NCBI RefSeq assembly: GCF_015355785.1
Contig: NZ_JADKYW010000005.1
Span: 869,272-933,271, forward strand
Source: Arthrobacter gandavensis
Lineage (GTDB): Bacteria; Actinomycetota; Actinomycetes; Actinomycetales; Micrococcaceae
Direction: 5' to 3'
DNA: 64,000 nt
The notes beneath the pieces were generated by a model. That model was not told the origin of the DNA and ran no database searches. It was given only the letters and a program-made list of their open reading frames with translations. The translations under genes and the position numbers were made by a program. Shown here in pieces: positions 51,377-59,598 of the stretch. Numbering within the stretch: position 1 is the stretch's first letter; each line of letters begins with the position of its first letter.

Positions 51377-51700
51377 ATGAACACCATTACCTTCATCCAG
51401 CCTTCGGGCGTGCCTGCCACCGTGAGCGTGGAGCCGGGCACGTCCCTGATGCGCGCCGCCGTCACCAACGGAGTGGACGGCATCGTCGGAGAATGCGGCG
51501 GCCAAGCCATGTGCGCCACCTGCCACGTCTACGTGCGCCCCGAGTTCACCGCCGCGCTGCCCGACCCCAGCGACGACGAAGAGGAAATGCTGGACCGCAC
51601 CACCGCCGAACGGACCGAATCCTCCCGTCTCGGCTGCCAGATCAGGGCCTGCACGGAACTGGACGGGATCATCGTCGACGTGCCTGCGGAACAGGTCTGA
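51377..51700 (+). CDS. [2Fe-2S] ferredoxin, putidaredoxin type
   Basis: A 107-residue electron carrier between the reductase and the P450. Cluster ligands are Cys40, Cys46, Cys49 (C-x5-C-x2-C in GECGGQAMCATC) and Cys87 in LGCQIRAC, the putidaredoxin/adrenodoxin pattern. The acidic stretch DPSDDEEEMLD next to them is the usual docking surface. TAGGAGA precedes the ATG, 22 bp after the P450 gene. Confidence 0.95.
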   Translation: MNTITFIQPSGVPATVSVEPGTSLMRAAVTNGVDGIVGECGGQAMCATCHVYVRPEFTAALPDPSDDEEEMLDRTTAERTESSRLGCQIRACTELDGIIVDVPAEQV

Positions 51701-51701
51701 G

Positions 51702-52943
51702 ATGTCCGTAGTCATCATCGGCGGCGGTCAGGCCGGGCTGCAGGTGGCGGACTCGCTGCGCAGCGGCGGCTACCCGGAGGGCATCACCGTCATCGCCGGC
51801 GAACCGGGCCTGCCGTACCAGCGTCCGCCGCTGTCCAAGGACTACCTGTCCCCGGAGGGAAGCCCCGCTCCCCTGCCGCTGCGCGCGGCGTCGTTCTTCG
51901 CGGACAAAGACATCACGCTGCGTCAGGGCGTGCGTGCCGCCGCCGTGGACCGCGCCGCACGGACCGTCACGCTGGGCGACGGGCAAAAGGTGGGCTACCG
52001 GCATTTGGTTTTCGCCACCGGCACCGCGAACCGTGCGCTCACCTGCCCGGGCGCGGACCTGCCCGGCGTGCACCTGCTGCGGACACTGCCCGACGCCGAG
52101 CGGCTGCATGCGGAGCTCGCTGCGGCCCGCCGGGTGGTGGTGGTCGGTGCCGGCTTCATCGGGCTGGAAGTTGCCGCCGCCGCGCGGGCCCGCGGCTGCG
52201 AGGTGACGGTACTGGAATTCGCGCCGGGCCCCATGGTGCGGGCGCTGAGTCCGGTGACGGGTGCCTGGTTCGCCGCCGCCCACACCCGCGCCGGGATCCG
52301 GCTCCAGTTCAACGAGGGCATAGCCTCCCTGGAGCCGGGCATGGACGGCAGGGTTGGCTGGGCCGTATCTACGACCGGCTCCCGGTACCGGGCGGACCTG
52401 GTAGTGGCGGGCATCGGCGTAGTGCCCAATGATGCGCTTGCCGCCGCAGCCGGACTCGAGACCGGGAACGGCATTGTGGTCGATGCGGCGTTGCGCACCT
52501 CGGATCCGGCGGTCCTGGCCGTGGGCGACTGCGCCACTTTCCCGTCTGCGCATGCGGGAACACGGGTCCGGATCGAGTCGGTGCAGAACGCCACCGACCA
52601 GGGACGGCACGCGGCGCGGACCATCCTCGGAGTGGACGAGCCGTACACGGACCTGCCGTGGTTCTGGAGCAACCAGGGCAGCCTGCGGCTGCAGATCGCC
52701 GGTCTCTCCGCGCCCGGGGACCAGACAGTGACCAGCGGGGATCCGGAGTCCGGGAAGTTCTCCGTGCTGTGCTTCCGGAACGGGAGGCTGGCTGCGGTGG
52801 AGTCGGTCAATTCCCCCGGGGAACATCTGGGGGCGAGGAAGCTGCTGGCCGCCGGGATCAGTCCGGCCCCGGAGGAGGTTTCGGCTCCCGGCTTCAGCCT
52901 GAAGGCGCTGGCGCGGCAGGTGGTCGCGGCGCCGTCCGCCTAG
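51702..52943 (+). CDS. FAD-dependent NAD(P)H:ferredoxin reductase
   Basis: A 413-residue flavoprotein of the putidaredoxin-reductase group. The FAD site is VIIGGGQAGLQVADSLR; GLPYQRPPLSKDYL is the typical early motif; the NAD(P) site is VVVVGAGFIGLEVAAAARARG; and LAVGDCATFP closes FAD binding. It passes electrons from NAD(P)H to the adjacent ferredoxin. The gene begins one base after the ferredoxin stop codon, so all three proteins are synthesised together. Confidence 0.95.
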   Translation: MSVVIIGGGQAGLQVADSLRSGGYPEGITVIAGEPGLPYQRPPLSKDYLSPEGSPAPLPLRAASFFADKDITLRQGVRAAAVDRAARTVTLGDGQKVGYRHLVFATGTANRALTCPGADLPGVHLLRTLPDAERLHAELAAARRVVVVGAGFIGLEVAAAARARGCEVTVLEFAPGPMVRALSPVTGAWFAAAHTRAGIRLQFNEGIASLEPGMDGRVGWAVSTTGSRYRADLVVAGIGVVPNDALAAAAGLETGNGIVVDAALRTSDPAVLAVGDCATFPSAHAGTRVRIESVQNATDQGRHAARTILGVDEPYTDLPWFWSNQGSLRLQIAGLSAPGDQTVTSGDPESGKFSVLCFRNGRLAAVESVNSPGEHLGARKLLAAGISPAPEEVSAPGFSLKALARQVVAAPSA

Positions 52944-52974
52944 CCTCCCCTTCCCCCTCCCAATCCCCCCTCCC

Positions 52975-53036
52975 CATCGAGATGGCAGAAACTGCTCTTT
53001 TGAGCCCTCAAACGGGCAGTTTCTGCCATCTCGATG
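52975..53036. repeat. dispersed palindromic element B, 30-bp stem
   Basis: The left arm (52975-53004) begins CATCGAGATGGCAGAAACTG; the right arm (53007-53036) is its complement except for one G-U and one mismatch, with a 2-nt spacer. It lies between convergent genes. The first 20 bases match element A in 16 consecutive positions. Confidence 0.9.
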
Positions 53037-53061
53037 AGCGGTCCGGGTCCGACGGCGCGGG

Positions 53062-53790
53062 TCAGACGAGGAGCAGAAGCCGCTCGCCGAGCAGCCCCAG
53101 CGCCACGCACACCATCAGGATGCCGCTGGCCAGCGTGACCGCCCGGGCAGCTGCCGGCCGGGAACGCAGCAGGCGGCGGGCGCCGATTGCCACCAACGTG
53201 TAAACAAGCACGGAAACACCAAAATGGGACAGTCCCAGCACCAGCGACTGCAGCGGCAGTGCAAGGGCCGCTGCCGGGTCTACAAACTGCGGGATCAGTG
53301 CGAGGTAGAGGAGCAGTGCCTTCGGGTTGGTACCGGACGTCCCCAGTCCCTTGAGGAATTCCCGGCGTTCGACGGCGCGGCGGGAGCCTACCGGCACACG
53401 GACCGCCAGCGCCACAGATCCGCTGGAACCGGAACCGGTCTCCGCGGACGGCTCCGGCTGCGCTTCTCCCGCGGGCACCGGCGTCGAAGTTCCGTCCGTG
53501 AATCCGGCGCTGCGCCAGGACCGCATGGTGGAAACGCCCAGCCACAGCAGATAGGCCGCGCCGGCCAGCGTCAGGCCGGTGAGGAGGCCGGGCGAGGCCG
53601 CGATCAGTGCGGCGAGCCCGGCGACGATCAGCGCGGTGTGGAAGAGGTAACCGGTGCACAGTCCGGCCACGGACGGTGTAATGCGCCGGGAGCGCAGCCC
53701 GGAGGAGATGCAGTACGCCCAGTCAGCGCCCGGGGTCATGGCCAGGGTGATCGAAACGGCCGCGAAACCCGCGAGCTGCGAAAAATCCAT
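53062..53790 (-). CDS. LysE family amino-acid exporter
   Basis: A 242-residue membrane protein with about six helices of the LysE/RhtB family: MDFSQLAGFAAVSITLAMTPGADWAYCISSGLRSR is the conserved start with TPGA(D/P), and AAYLLWLGVSTMRSW follows. It exports amino acids or related metabolites. A cytoplasmic loop of about 50 residues in the middle is enlarged and Gly/Glu/Ser-rich. It is divergent from an AsnC/Lrp regulator gene (80 bp between the starts), which very probably controls it in response to the exported amino acid. Confidence 0.92.
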   Translation of the reverse strand: MDFSQLAGFAAVSITLAMTPGADWAYCISSGLRSRRITPSVAGLCTGYLFHTALIVAGLAALIAASPGLLTGLTLAGAAYLLWLGVSTMRSWRSAGFTDGTSTPVPAGEAQPEPSAETGSGSSGSVALAVRVPVGSRRAVERREFLKGLGTSGTNPKALLLYLALIPQFVDPAAALALPLQSLVLGLSHFGVSVLVYTLVAIGARRLLRSRPAAARAVTLASGILMVCVALGLLGERLLLLV

Positions 53791-53870
53791 TCCTCCAGCC
53801 TAAGAAAAACACCGCGCTAAGTGCTGACCGGAATGTGCCGGAGAAACCAGGTTGGCGTTATGATTTTTGC

Positions 53871-54320
53871 GTGATTGACGCCATTGACCGGGAAATTTTG
53901 CGCCTGCTCCAAAATGACGGCCGGATGAGTGCGACGGCGCTGGCCGCACGGGTGGGGCTGACAGTTGCCCCCTGCCATCGAAGGATCAAGGAGCTTGAAC
54001 GCGCCGGCGTGCTCACCAGCTACCGCGCCGTAGTGGATCCGGCCGCCGTCGGGCTGGGCTTCCAGACCCTTGTGTTCGTAACCCTGCGGGACCGCGCGCA
54101 GATGCTGGCTTTCGAGGCGGCCGTGGGCCGGCATGAGCAGATAGTGAAGGCGGACCGCCTCTTCGGGGATCCCGATTTCCTGCTGAAGGTGATCGCGGCG
54201 GACCTCCCCGGCTACCAGCAGTTCTACGACGACGTGCTAGTGAACCTGCCCGGCGTGGAGAAGCTCACCAGCACCATCGTGATGAAAACCGTCAAGGAAG
54301 AGGCCGGGCTGCCGCTGTGA
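53871..54320 (+). CDS. Lrp/AsnC family transcriptional regulator
   Basis: A 149-residue regulator: the AsnC HTH is IDAIDREILRLLQNDGRMSATALAARVGLTVAPCHRRIKELERAGVL, followed by the RAM effector domain at about 70-145. It starts at a GTG (53871). TATGAT (53859-53864) ends 6 bp before it and there is no ribosome site, so the mRNA is probably leaderless. The in-frame ATG further upstream would precede the promoter box. It is divergent from the LysE exporter. Confidence 0.92.
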   Translation: MIDAIDREILRLLQNDGRMSATALAARVGLTVAPCHRRIKELERAGVLTSYRAVVDPAAVGLGFQTLVFVTLRDRAQMLAFEAAVGRHEQIVKADRLFGDPDFLLKVIAADLPGYQQFYDDVLVNLPGVEKLTSTIVMKTVKEEAGLPL

Positions 54321-54357
54321 CGTGAGCGGAGTGAAGCCGTCACGTAAATTGGAACCC

Positions 54358-55026
54358 ATGCCAGTGCAGCAGGAGAACCTCACAGTCTCGGTCGGCGACG
54401 GGACCGTCAGCGCGGTTTTCACCCGGCCCGAGGACGCGTGGGCGTCCCTGGTGGTGGCACACGGGGCAGGGTCCGGCATGGAGCACCCCTTCCTCACCGG
54501 TTTCACCGATGCAATGAACGACGGCGGCGTGGCCACCTGGCGGTTCAACTTCCCCTACCGCGAATCCGGGAAGAAGTTCCCGGACCGCGCTCCGGCTGCG
54601 ATAGCGGCGTGGCGTGCGGTCATGTTCGCCGCAGAAGACAACGCCGACGGCGTCCCGGTCTGGGCGGGCGGCAAGTCCTTTGGCGGGCGGATGGCTTCCA
54701 TGGCCGTCGCGGAGGGCATGCCGGCTGCCGGACTCGTCTATCTGGGCTATCCTCTTCATCCTCCGGGCAAGCCGGGAAAACTCCGCGATGAGCACCTCTA
54801 CGGGCTCACCCTTCCGATGCTGTTCCTCCAGGGCACCCGGGATCCGTTTGCACTGCCCGGCGAGCTTGAACCGGTGGCCGAGAAGATCGGGCCCCGTGCC
54901 GTCGTCGAGCGTGTTGAAGGTGGAAACCACATGTTCGAGGTGGCCGGAAACAAACGGCCGCAGGACACGATTGGGTCGTCCCTGGCGGCTCCCGTGCTGG
55001 AGTTCATGCGGTCCCACGGGAGCTAG
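54358..55026 (+). CDS. alpha/beta hydrolase, KANL3/Tex30-like (dienelactone-hydrolase family)
   Basis: A 222-residue hydrolase: VVAHGAGSGMEHPFLTGF is the oxyanion loop, WAGGKSFGGRMAS holds the nucleophile Ser, FLQGTRDPFALP the Asp, and VEGGNHMFEV the His. This group (COG3571) has no defined substrate. ATG 54358 is used; a GTG 36 bp upstream is possible. A small GTGACG/CGTCAC stem (54318-54345) lies between it and the AsnC gene, from which it is separated by only 37 bp. Confidence 0.85.
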   Translation: MPVQQENLTVSVGDGTVSAVFTRPEDAWASLVVAHGAGSGMEHPFLTGFTDAMNDGGVATWRFNFPYRESGKKFPDRAPAAIAAWRAVMFAAEDNADGVPVWAGGKSFGGRMASMAVAEGMPAAGLVYLGYPLHPPGKPGKLRDEHLYGLTLPMLFLQGTRDPFALPGELEPVAEKIGPRAVVERVEGGNHMFEVAGNKRPQDTIGSSLAAPVLEFMRSHGS

Positions 55027-55036
55027 CGGCAACCCC

Positions 55037-55128
55037 TCGGGGAGCTGATGTCCCTTGACCGCTCCCAGAGGAGCCTTTGCTCCCTGAGAGTTGTGCCTGA
55101 AGGCCACTAAGGGACGGGAACTCCCCGA
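55037..55128. repeat. long inverted-repeat element G (divergent member of the palindrome family)
   Basis: TCGGGGAG (55037-55044) pairs with CTCCCCGA (55121-55128); after a symmetric 5x5 internal loop, GTCCCTT (55050-55056) pairs with AAGGGAC (55109-55115). Inside lies a further GGAGC/GCTCC hairpin. The outer bases CCCCTCG-GG-GCT resemble element E, but the loop is much longer. It occupies most of the 293-bp gene-free gap before the HAD gene; a structured RNA is possible. Confidence 0.6.
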
Positions 55129-55319
55129 CAGTTTGGTTTCCGCCCGGCTTCCGTCAGCAAACCGGTGACGTCTCCCGTTCGCGGGCGTCTTCCGTTTTGA
55201 CGGAACCCGGCGGCACTGCCACGATCAGTGGAGACGCTGCGGCCCATGAGGTGCCCAGCCGTTATCGACTATTCGCATCACCAGCCGCGGGCTCCTGCGG
55301 CGCTTGTCCAGGAGGACCT

Positions 55320-56015
55320 TTGGCACCGAACCCCGCCCTGCATGCCGTTTTTTGGGACATGGACGGAACCCTGGTGGACACCGAGCCGTACTGGTTCGCC
55401 GCGGAGAAGGACCTGATGACCCGGTTCGGTATCAGCTGGAGCGATGAGCAGGCCATGGAGCTGGTGGGCAATGCCCTTCCCGATTCGGCCCGCGCCCTGC
55501 AGCAGGCCGGTGCGGACCTCGGCATCCGGGAAATCCTCGACACCATGCTGGACAGCGTCGTCAGCTCCGTTCAGAAAGAAATCCCGTGGCGTCCCGGAGC
55601 CCGCGAGCTGCTCGCTGAGCTGTATGCCGCCGGAATCCCGTGCGCAATGGTGACCATGAGCGAGTCCATGCTTGCCCGGGTCATTGCCGACCAGCTGCCG
55701 GAGGGCACCTTCCGGTTCCTGGTAACCGGTGAAATGGTCGCCAACGGCAAGCCCGATCCGGAGCCCTACCTCCTGGCGGCGAAGCTTATGGGCGAAGAAC
55801 TGGGCATGTCCCTGGACCTGGACCGCATTGTGGCCGTGGAAGACTCCCTGCCCGGCGTGGCCTCTGCCAAGGCCTCCGGTGCGGTGACGGTTGCCGTGCC
55901 CAACGCCGTCGACGTACCGGAACAGCCCGGGATCACCCGCTGGGAGACGCTGGCGGGCCGCGGTGTGGCGGACCTGCAGGCTCTTGTCACTGAGCGGGTT
56001 TCCGCTTCGGCTTAG
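55320..56015 (+). CDS. HAD family phosphatase, beta-phosphoglucomutase-like
   Basis: A 231-residue phosphatase: the nucleophile Asp13 and acid Asp15 lie in VFWDMDGTLVDTEPYWF, the Thr/Ser motif in AMVTMSES, Lys in NGKPDPEPYL and the acids in VAVEDSLPGV, with a cap domain at about 20-95. The substrate is a small phosphorylated metabolite. Translation most likely begins at a TTG with AGGAGG 4-5 bp before it; the longer frame starting 123 bp upstream adds a Cys/Pro-rich leader foreign to the family. Confidence 0.9.
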   Translation: MAPNPALHAVFWDMDGTLVDTEPYWFAAEKDLMTRFGISWSDEQAMELVGNALPDSARALQQAGADLGIREILDTMLDSVVSSVQKEIPWRPGARELLAELYAAGIPCAMVTMSESMLARVIADQLPEGTFRFLVTGEMVANGKPDPEPYLLAAKLMGEELGMSLDLDRIVAVEDSLPGVASAKASGAVTVAVPNAVDVPEQPGITRWETLAGRGVADLQALVTERVSASA

Positions 56016-56088
56016 CCCTTCCTCTCATTTCCCCGACGATGTCAGCGGAACTAGTTAGACTCTGCGAAACACTTCATTAGGGGGATTA

Positions 56089-57177
56089 GTGGAATTTACG
56101 GAACGTCTGCTCGCTTTGGCCGCCAAAGTTCGGCAGCAGAGGCAATCAATTGAGACGGAAGAAGCCACGAAGAACGCGTTCATCATGCCGTTCATCTCAA
56201 CCATCCTTGGCTACGATGTCTTTAATCCGCTCGAAGTCGTCCCTGAGTTCACCGCCGACGTCGGGGTCAAGAAGGGCGAAAAGGTCGACTACGCCATAGT
56301 GAACAATGGCGAAGTGCAGATCCTTATTGAGTGCAAGAAATCCAAAGAGCCGGTCAAGATCGAACATGCATCGCAGCTCTATAGGTACTTCGCCGTAACC
56401 AATGCTCGCATCGCGATCCTTACCAACGGTGAGCACTATCAGTTCTTCACAGACTTGGATTCTCCAAATCGGATGGATTCGAAACCGTTCTTGGTGCTGG
56501 ACCTCAATGACATCGACGAGACGCTGATCCCGGAGCTCCAGAAGCTCACTAAGGATGTCTTCGATTTGGATTCAGTCATTAACGCGGCTGGGGAACTCAA
56601 GTACATCGGACAGATCAAGAGGATCATCGCGGCGCAATTCCGCGAGCCGGACGACGACTGGATCAAGTACTTCGCTTCTCGTGTATACGAGGGCGCAGTG
56701 ACGCAGAAGGTGCGGGATCAGTTCACCCCCTTGGTCTCGAAGGCTGGCAAACAATTCCTGAACGATCAGGTAAATGGTCGCCTCAAGACCGCCTTGGGCA
56801 GCGATACACAGCAACCAAGCGATCAGGCATCCGTTGCAGCCATAACCAGCGAACCTGAAGTTGAAAAGGATCTCGCAGATAACGACGGCATTGAAACGAC
56901 GTTAGAAGAACTCGAGGGTTTCCAGATAGTTCGCGCAATCGTATGCAGCGAAGTGGCCCCGGCTCGGATTACTCAACGTGATGCTAAGACCTACTTTGCG
57001 GTGCTGCTGGATGACAACAACCGCAAACCCATCGCCAGGCTTCACTTCAACCGCAGTCAGAAGTACATCGGGATCTTTGACGAGAGCAAAGCTGAGATGC
57101 GCATGCCCATCAGTTCCCTCGATGAGATCTACAATTATGCCGAAGCACTGCGTAAGAGTGTCCACTACTACCTCTAG
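56089..57177 (+). CDS. stand-alone HsdR N-terminal-like nuclease-fold protein
   Basis: A 362-residue protein whose first half resembles the PD-(D/E)XK domain of type I restriction subunit HsdR: an N-terminal Glu in IETEEATKNAF, then Asp67 in KVDYAIV and Glu81-x-Lys83 in ILIECKKSKEP, the catalytic triad. There is no helicase domain, methyltransferase or specificity gene nearby. Residues about 270-360 form a second, unrecognised domain with FNRSQKYIGIFDESKAEMRMPI. The GTG follows AGGGGG by 5 bp. Base composition is clearly lower in GC than in all neighbours and the codon use is mixed, pointing to horizontal acquisition. Such proteins occur in phages and mobile DNA; the function is unknown. Confidence 0.75.
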   Translation: MEFTERLLALAAKVRQQRQSIETEEATKNAFIMPFISTILGYDVFNPLEVVPEFTADVGVKKGEKVDYAIVNNGEVQILIECKKSKEPVKIEHASQLYRYFAVTNARIAILTNGEHYQFFTDLDSPNRMDSKPFLVLDLNDIDETLIPELQKLTKDVFDLDSVINAAGELKYIGQIKRIIAAQFREPDDDWIKYFASRVYEGAVTQKVRDQFTPLVSKAGKQFLNDQVNGRLKTALGSDTQQPSDQASVAAITSEPEVEKDLADNDGIETTLEELEGFQIVRAIVCSEVAPARITQRDAKTYFAVLLDDNNRKPIARLHFNRSQKYIGIFDESKAEMRMPISSLDEIYNYAEALRKSVHYYL

Positions 57178-57187
57178 GTTCTGAGAC

Positions 57188-57217
57188 TAGGGGTAGGCGG
57201 CCCTCCGCCTACCCCTA
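57188..57217. terminator. 13-bp hairpin at the end of the nuclease-like gene
   Basis: TAGGGGTAGGCGG (57188-57200) pairs perfectly with CCGCCTACCCCTA (57205-57217) over CCCT. The right arm includes the stop codon of the convergent SnoaL-like gene, so this is probably a bidirectional terminator. Confidence 0.7.
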
Positions 57218-57586
57218 CAAATCCTGCGCCTCGAACGGCGTGTGCTGGTGGACTGCGAGCTTCCACTCGCCGTTTTCCCGGGCGTACACACTGCTGAGCA
57301 GGGCTGTGTACGGGGTTCCGTCGCGGTCGGCGCGCACCTTGTAGGTGAGTACACCGACGTCGTCTGCCAGGTAGTCCTCCCTAGGTTCGAGGATCTCGAA
57401 GGCAGTCCAGGGCGGACCGCCCATCGATTCGACGATCTGCTGGCGGTCCGTAATCCGCAGCCCGTTGGTCAGCAGGACCACGGGCTGACTCGCCAGCACG
57501 TCCGAGTAGAACGCCGTCGCCTCTTCCGGCCCGGTGGACAGCGCGTGCCAGCCAGCCGTTTCGATTTCCACGAGTTCGTTTTCCAT
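57215..57586 (-). CDS. SnoaL/NTF2-like small protein (DUF4440 type)
   Basis: A 123-residue alpha+beta barrel protein: IETAGWHALSTGPEEATAFYSDVLASQPVVLLTNG, then ILEPREDYLADDVGVLTYKVRADRDGTPYTALLSSVYARENGEWKLAVHQHTPF, the closing strands of the NTF2/DUF4440 fold. Members bind small ligands or act as isomerases; the role here is unknown. The ATG at 57586 starts the fold correctly; a longer frame upstream is not conserved in character. Confidence 0.83.
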   Translation of the reverse strand: MENELVEIETAGWHALSTGPEEATAFYSDVLASQPVVLLTNGLRITDRQQIVESMGGPPWTAFEILEPREDYLADDVGVLTYKVRADRDGTPYTALLSSVYARENGEWKLAVHQHTPFEAQDL

Positions 57587-57661
57587 GGTCCGGCACTCTA
57601 GCCCCGGTCTGGGGAAGGAAACAGCGCCTGCCGGAATATCCGCGGGGTTACATGCGCTGGC

Positions 57662-58687
57662 ATGAAAGTGAAGAAGATTGGATTCCTTTCCTTTGGCCAC
57701 TATCAGGACGTCCCCGGTTCACTGACGCCCACGGCAGGCGATGCCCTGCTGCAGGCCATCGAACTTGCGGTTGCCGCAGAGGAGGTGGGTGCCGACGGCG
57801 CCTTCGTGCGGGTGCACCACTTCGCTCCGCAGCAGGCGTCCCCGTTCCCGCTGCTCGCCGCCATGGCAGCACGCACATCGCGGATTGACCTGGGCACCGG
57901 CGTCATTGACATGCGATACGAAAACCCGCTGTACATGGCTGAAGAAGCCGCCGCGACTGACCTGATCAGCGGCGGCAGGCTGCAGCTCGGCATCAGCCGG
58001 GGATCCCCCGAGCCTGCGCTCCGAGGTGCGGAGTCATTCGGTTATGTTCCCGGCGAGGGACAGACCGACGCCGATATGGCCCGCCAGCACACCGAAATCT
58101 TCCGTGCCGCCATCACCGGCCGCGGCATGGCACCGGCCAACCCGCAGATGACCGGGCATTCGGGCCTGCTGCCGATCGAGCCGCAGTCCGCCGGATTGAG
58201 CAGCCGCATCTGGTGGGGTTCGGGAACCCGCGCAACCGCGAAGTGGACCGGCGAGCAGGGCATGAACCTGATGAGCTCCACGCTGCTCACCGAGGACACC
58301 GGCGTACCCTTCGATGAGCTGCAGGCCGAGCAGATCCACGCCTATCACGAGGCGTGGAAGGCGGCAGGACACCCCGGCCAGGGCAAGGTTTCAGTCAGCC
58401 GCAGCGTCATTCCGCTGGTCAGCGACCAGGACCGGCGCTACTTCGGTCTCCGCGCGCAGGCTGATGCCAAGGACCAGGTGGGCAGGCTCGAAGGCGGCCT
58501 GGCACGGTTCGGCCGCAGCTATGTGGGCGAACCGGACGTCATCGCCAAGGAATTGGCCGACGACGCCGCCGTCCAGCTGGCAGACACCGTGCTGGTCACG
58601 GTGCCGAACCAGCTCGGCGTCGACTACAACGCGGCGCTGCTGGAGAACATCGTCAAGCTCGTGGCTCCGGACGCCGGCTGGCGGTAG
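57662..58687 (+). CDS. LLM-class flavin-dependent oxidoreductase
   Basis: A 341-residue TIM-barrel enzyme of the luciferase-like family, which uses reduced FMN or F420. The sequence VGADGAFVRVHHFAPQQASPFPLLAAMAARTSRIDLGTGVIDMRYENPLYMAEEAAATDLISGGRLQLGISRGSPEP is the standard LLM core. There is no F420 or flavin reductase gene adjacent; a flavin reductase-type gene lies 2.7 kb on. The substrate is unknown. Translation from the ATG at 57662 lacks a clear ribosome site. Confidence 0.92.
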   Translation: MKVKKIGFLSFGHYQDVPGSLTPTAGDALLQAIELAVAAEEVGADGAFVRVHHFAPQQASPFPLLAAMAARTSRIDLGTGVIDMRYENPLYMAEEAAATDLISGGRLQLGISRGSPEPALRGAESFGYVPGEGQTDADMARQHTEIFRAAITGRGMAPANPQMTGHSGLLPIEPQSAGLSSRIWWGSGTRATAKWTGEQGMNLMSSTLLTEDTGVPFDELQAEQIHAYHEAWKAAGHPGQGKVSVSRSVIPLVSDQDRRYFGLRAQADAKDQVGRLEGGLARFGRSYVGEPDVIAKELADDAAVQLADTVLVTVPNQLGVDYNAALLENIVKLVAPDAGWR

Positions 58688-58696
58688 TCCTCCAGC

Positions 58697-59170
58697 TCAG
58701 CCGGGAACGCCCGTGACAGCGGCCGCGATGACTGCTCCGGGGCCGTCTTGGATGCGACCGTTCAGGCGGATCGCATTGATCCGTTCGAGCGGATCGTCGA
58801 GCGGCGCCGTGCGCGGCTCGCCGTCGCAGTCCAGGGTCATGATGTCCAGGCTGGTCCAGGAGGACCCTGCGCGGACGGTTGCACTGAAGCTGGCTTCGCC
58901 GCCGCCAAAACAGGCCACGCTAATGCCCTCGATGCCAGTGTCCGACGGATAGTCCAGCGTTATTCCTTCATCGGGCTTCGGGACTGCGTCGTGCTGCATT
59001 GTGAGCAGAGTGCCTACGCCGAGGAAGTTCCCACTCGTCCTGGCAGCCTCCTGATAGGCCTACGCTTGAGCCAGGGCTGCCTCCCATTCAGTCTCCGGAG
59101 GCGAACTGCAGGACGCCAGCGCCGTCGAAAGCACCACTGGAAGAACAAGAAGGTATCAGCGTCGGCGCAT
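58697..59170 (-). pseudogene. lipoprotein gene inactivated by two nonsense codons
   Basis: Read from the ATG at 59170, the frame gives MRRR, then TGA (59156-59158), then YLLVLPVVLSTALASC, a classic lipoprotein signal peptide with lipobox LASC, then TAG (59060-59062) after ALAQA, and continues without further stops for 121 codons to 58697. The open distal part includes the segment MQHDAVPKPDEGITLDYPSD. Both stops could come from single C-to-T changes (CGA to TGA, CAG to TAG). No frameshift is needed, so the gene is a recent pseudogene; otherwise only the distal 100 residues could be made from an internal ATG (58999), without a signal. The family is not recognised. Confidence 0.75.
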
Positions 59171-59232
59171 GGCAGGGAGCCTAACACTCTCCTGGTTCGC
59201 AGACTCCCGACGGCACTTCCTCCGAATCCACA

Positions 59233-59278
59233 TTGCAGAAACTGCCCGTTTGAAGGCTCAAACGGGCAGTTTCTGCAA
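59233..59278. repeat. dispersed palindromic element C, 21-bp perfect stem
   Basis: The left arm (59233-59253) TTGCAGAAACTGCCCGTTTG-A and the right arm (59258-59278) are exact complements with an AGGC loop. The core GCAGAAACTGCCCGTTTGA equals the core of element B's right arm. The outer CGAG border survives only on the right (CTCGATG). It lies in a tandem gap upstream of the lipoprotein pseudogene. Confidence 0.88.
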
Positions 59279-59298
59279 ACTCGATGAATGGAGCCCGG

Positions 59299-59598
59299 CT
59301 ACTTCCGGCGGCCGAAGACCAGCGAGGCCAGCGCCGTCGCCGCGGTGACCGTGTAGACCGACGGCCAGGCACCCAGCTTTTTGGCCAGCGGGTGGGAGAG
59401 GCCAAAGGCCGCCACGTAGGTGGAAGTAAGCGCGACGGCGGTGCCGGTGCCTGCATCGCGCTTCCAGAGGGCGAATGCGGCGGCACCTGCAGCAGCCAGA
59501 ACCGCGCCTCCGAGCTGGCGGTTGCCGGTGTCGCGGGCGGTCTTGAAACCGCCGATCAGGCCGGCGGAAGTGATAAGCGGGGTCAGCAGGGATGCCAC
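59299..59598 (-). CDS. small membrane protein, unknown function
   Basis: A 99-residue protein with three hydrophobic segments and a basic end LVFGRRK. The GTG start at 59598 has AAAGGAG 6 bp upstream. The sequence VASLLTPLITSAGLIGGFKTARDTGNRQLGGAVLAAAG is typical of small actinobacterial membrane proteins without assigned role. Codon use fits the genome. Confidence 0.72.
   Translation of the reverse strand: MASLLTPLITSAGLIGGFKTARDTGNRQLGGAVLAAAGAAAFALWKRDAGTGTAVALTSTYVAAFGLSHPLAKKLGAWPSVYTVTAATALASLVFGRRK

Noticed and set aside
49543..51519. 658-codon open frame antisense to the P450
   Set aside because: It covers the LysR-P450 control region and two known genes; no protein-like features.
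56016..57230. Attachment-site-like direct repeats flanking the low-GC nuclease-like gene
   Set aside because: No repeat of useful length was seen at its borders; the 57188-57217 inverted repeat is better explained as a terminator.
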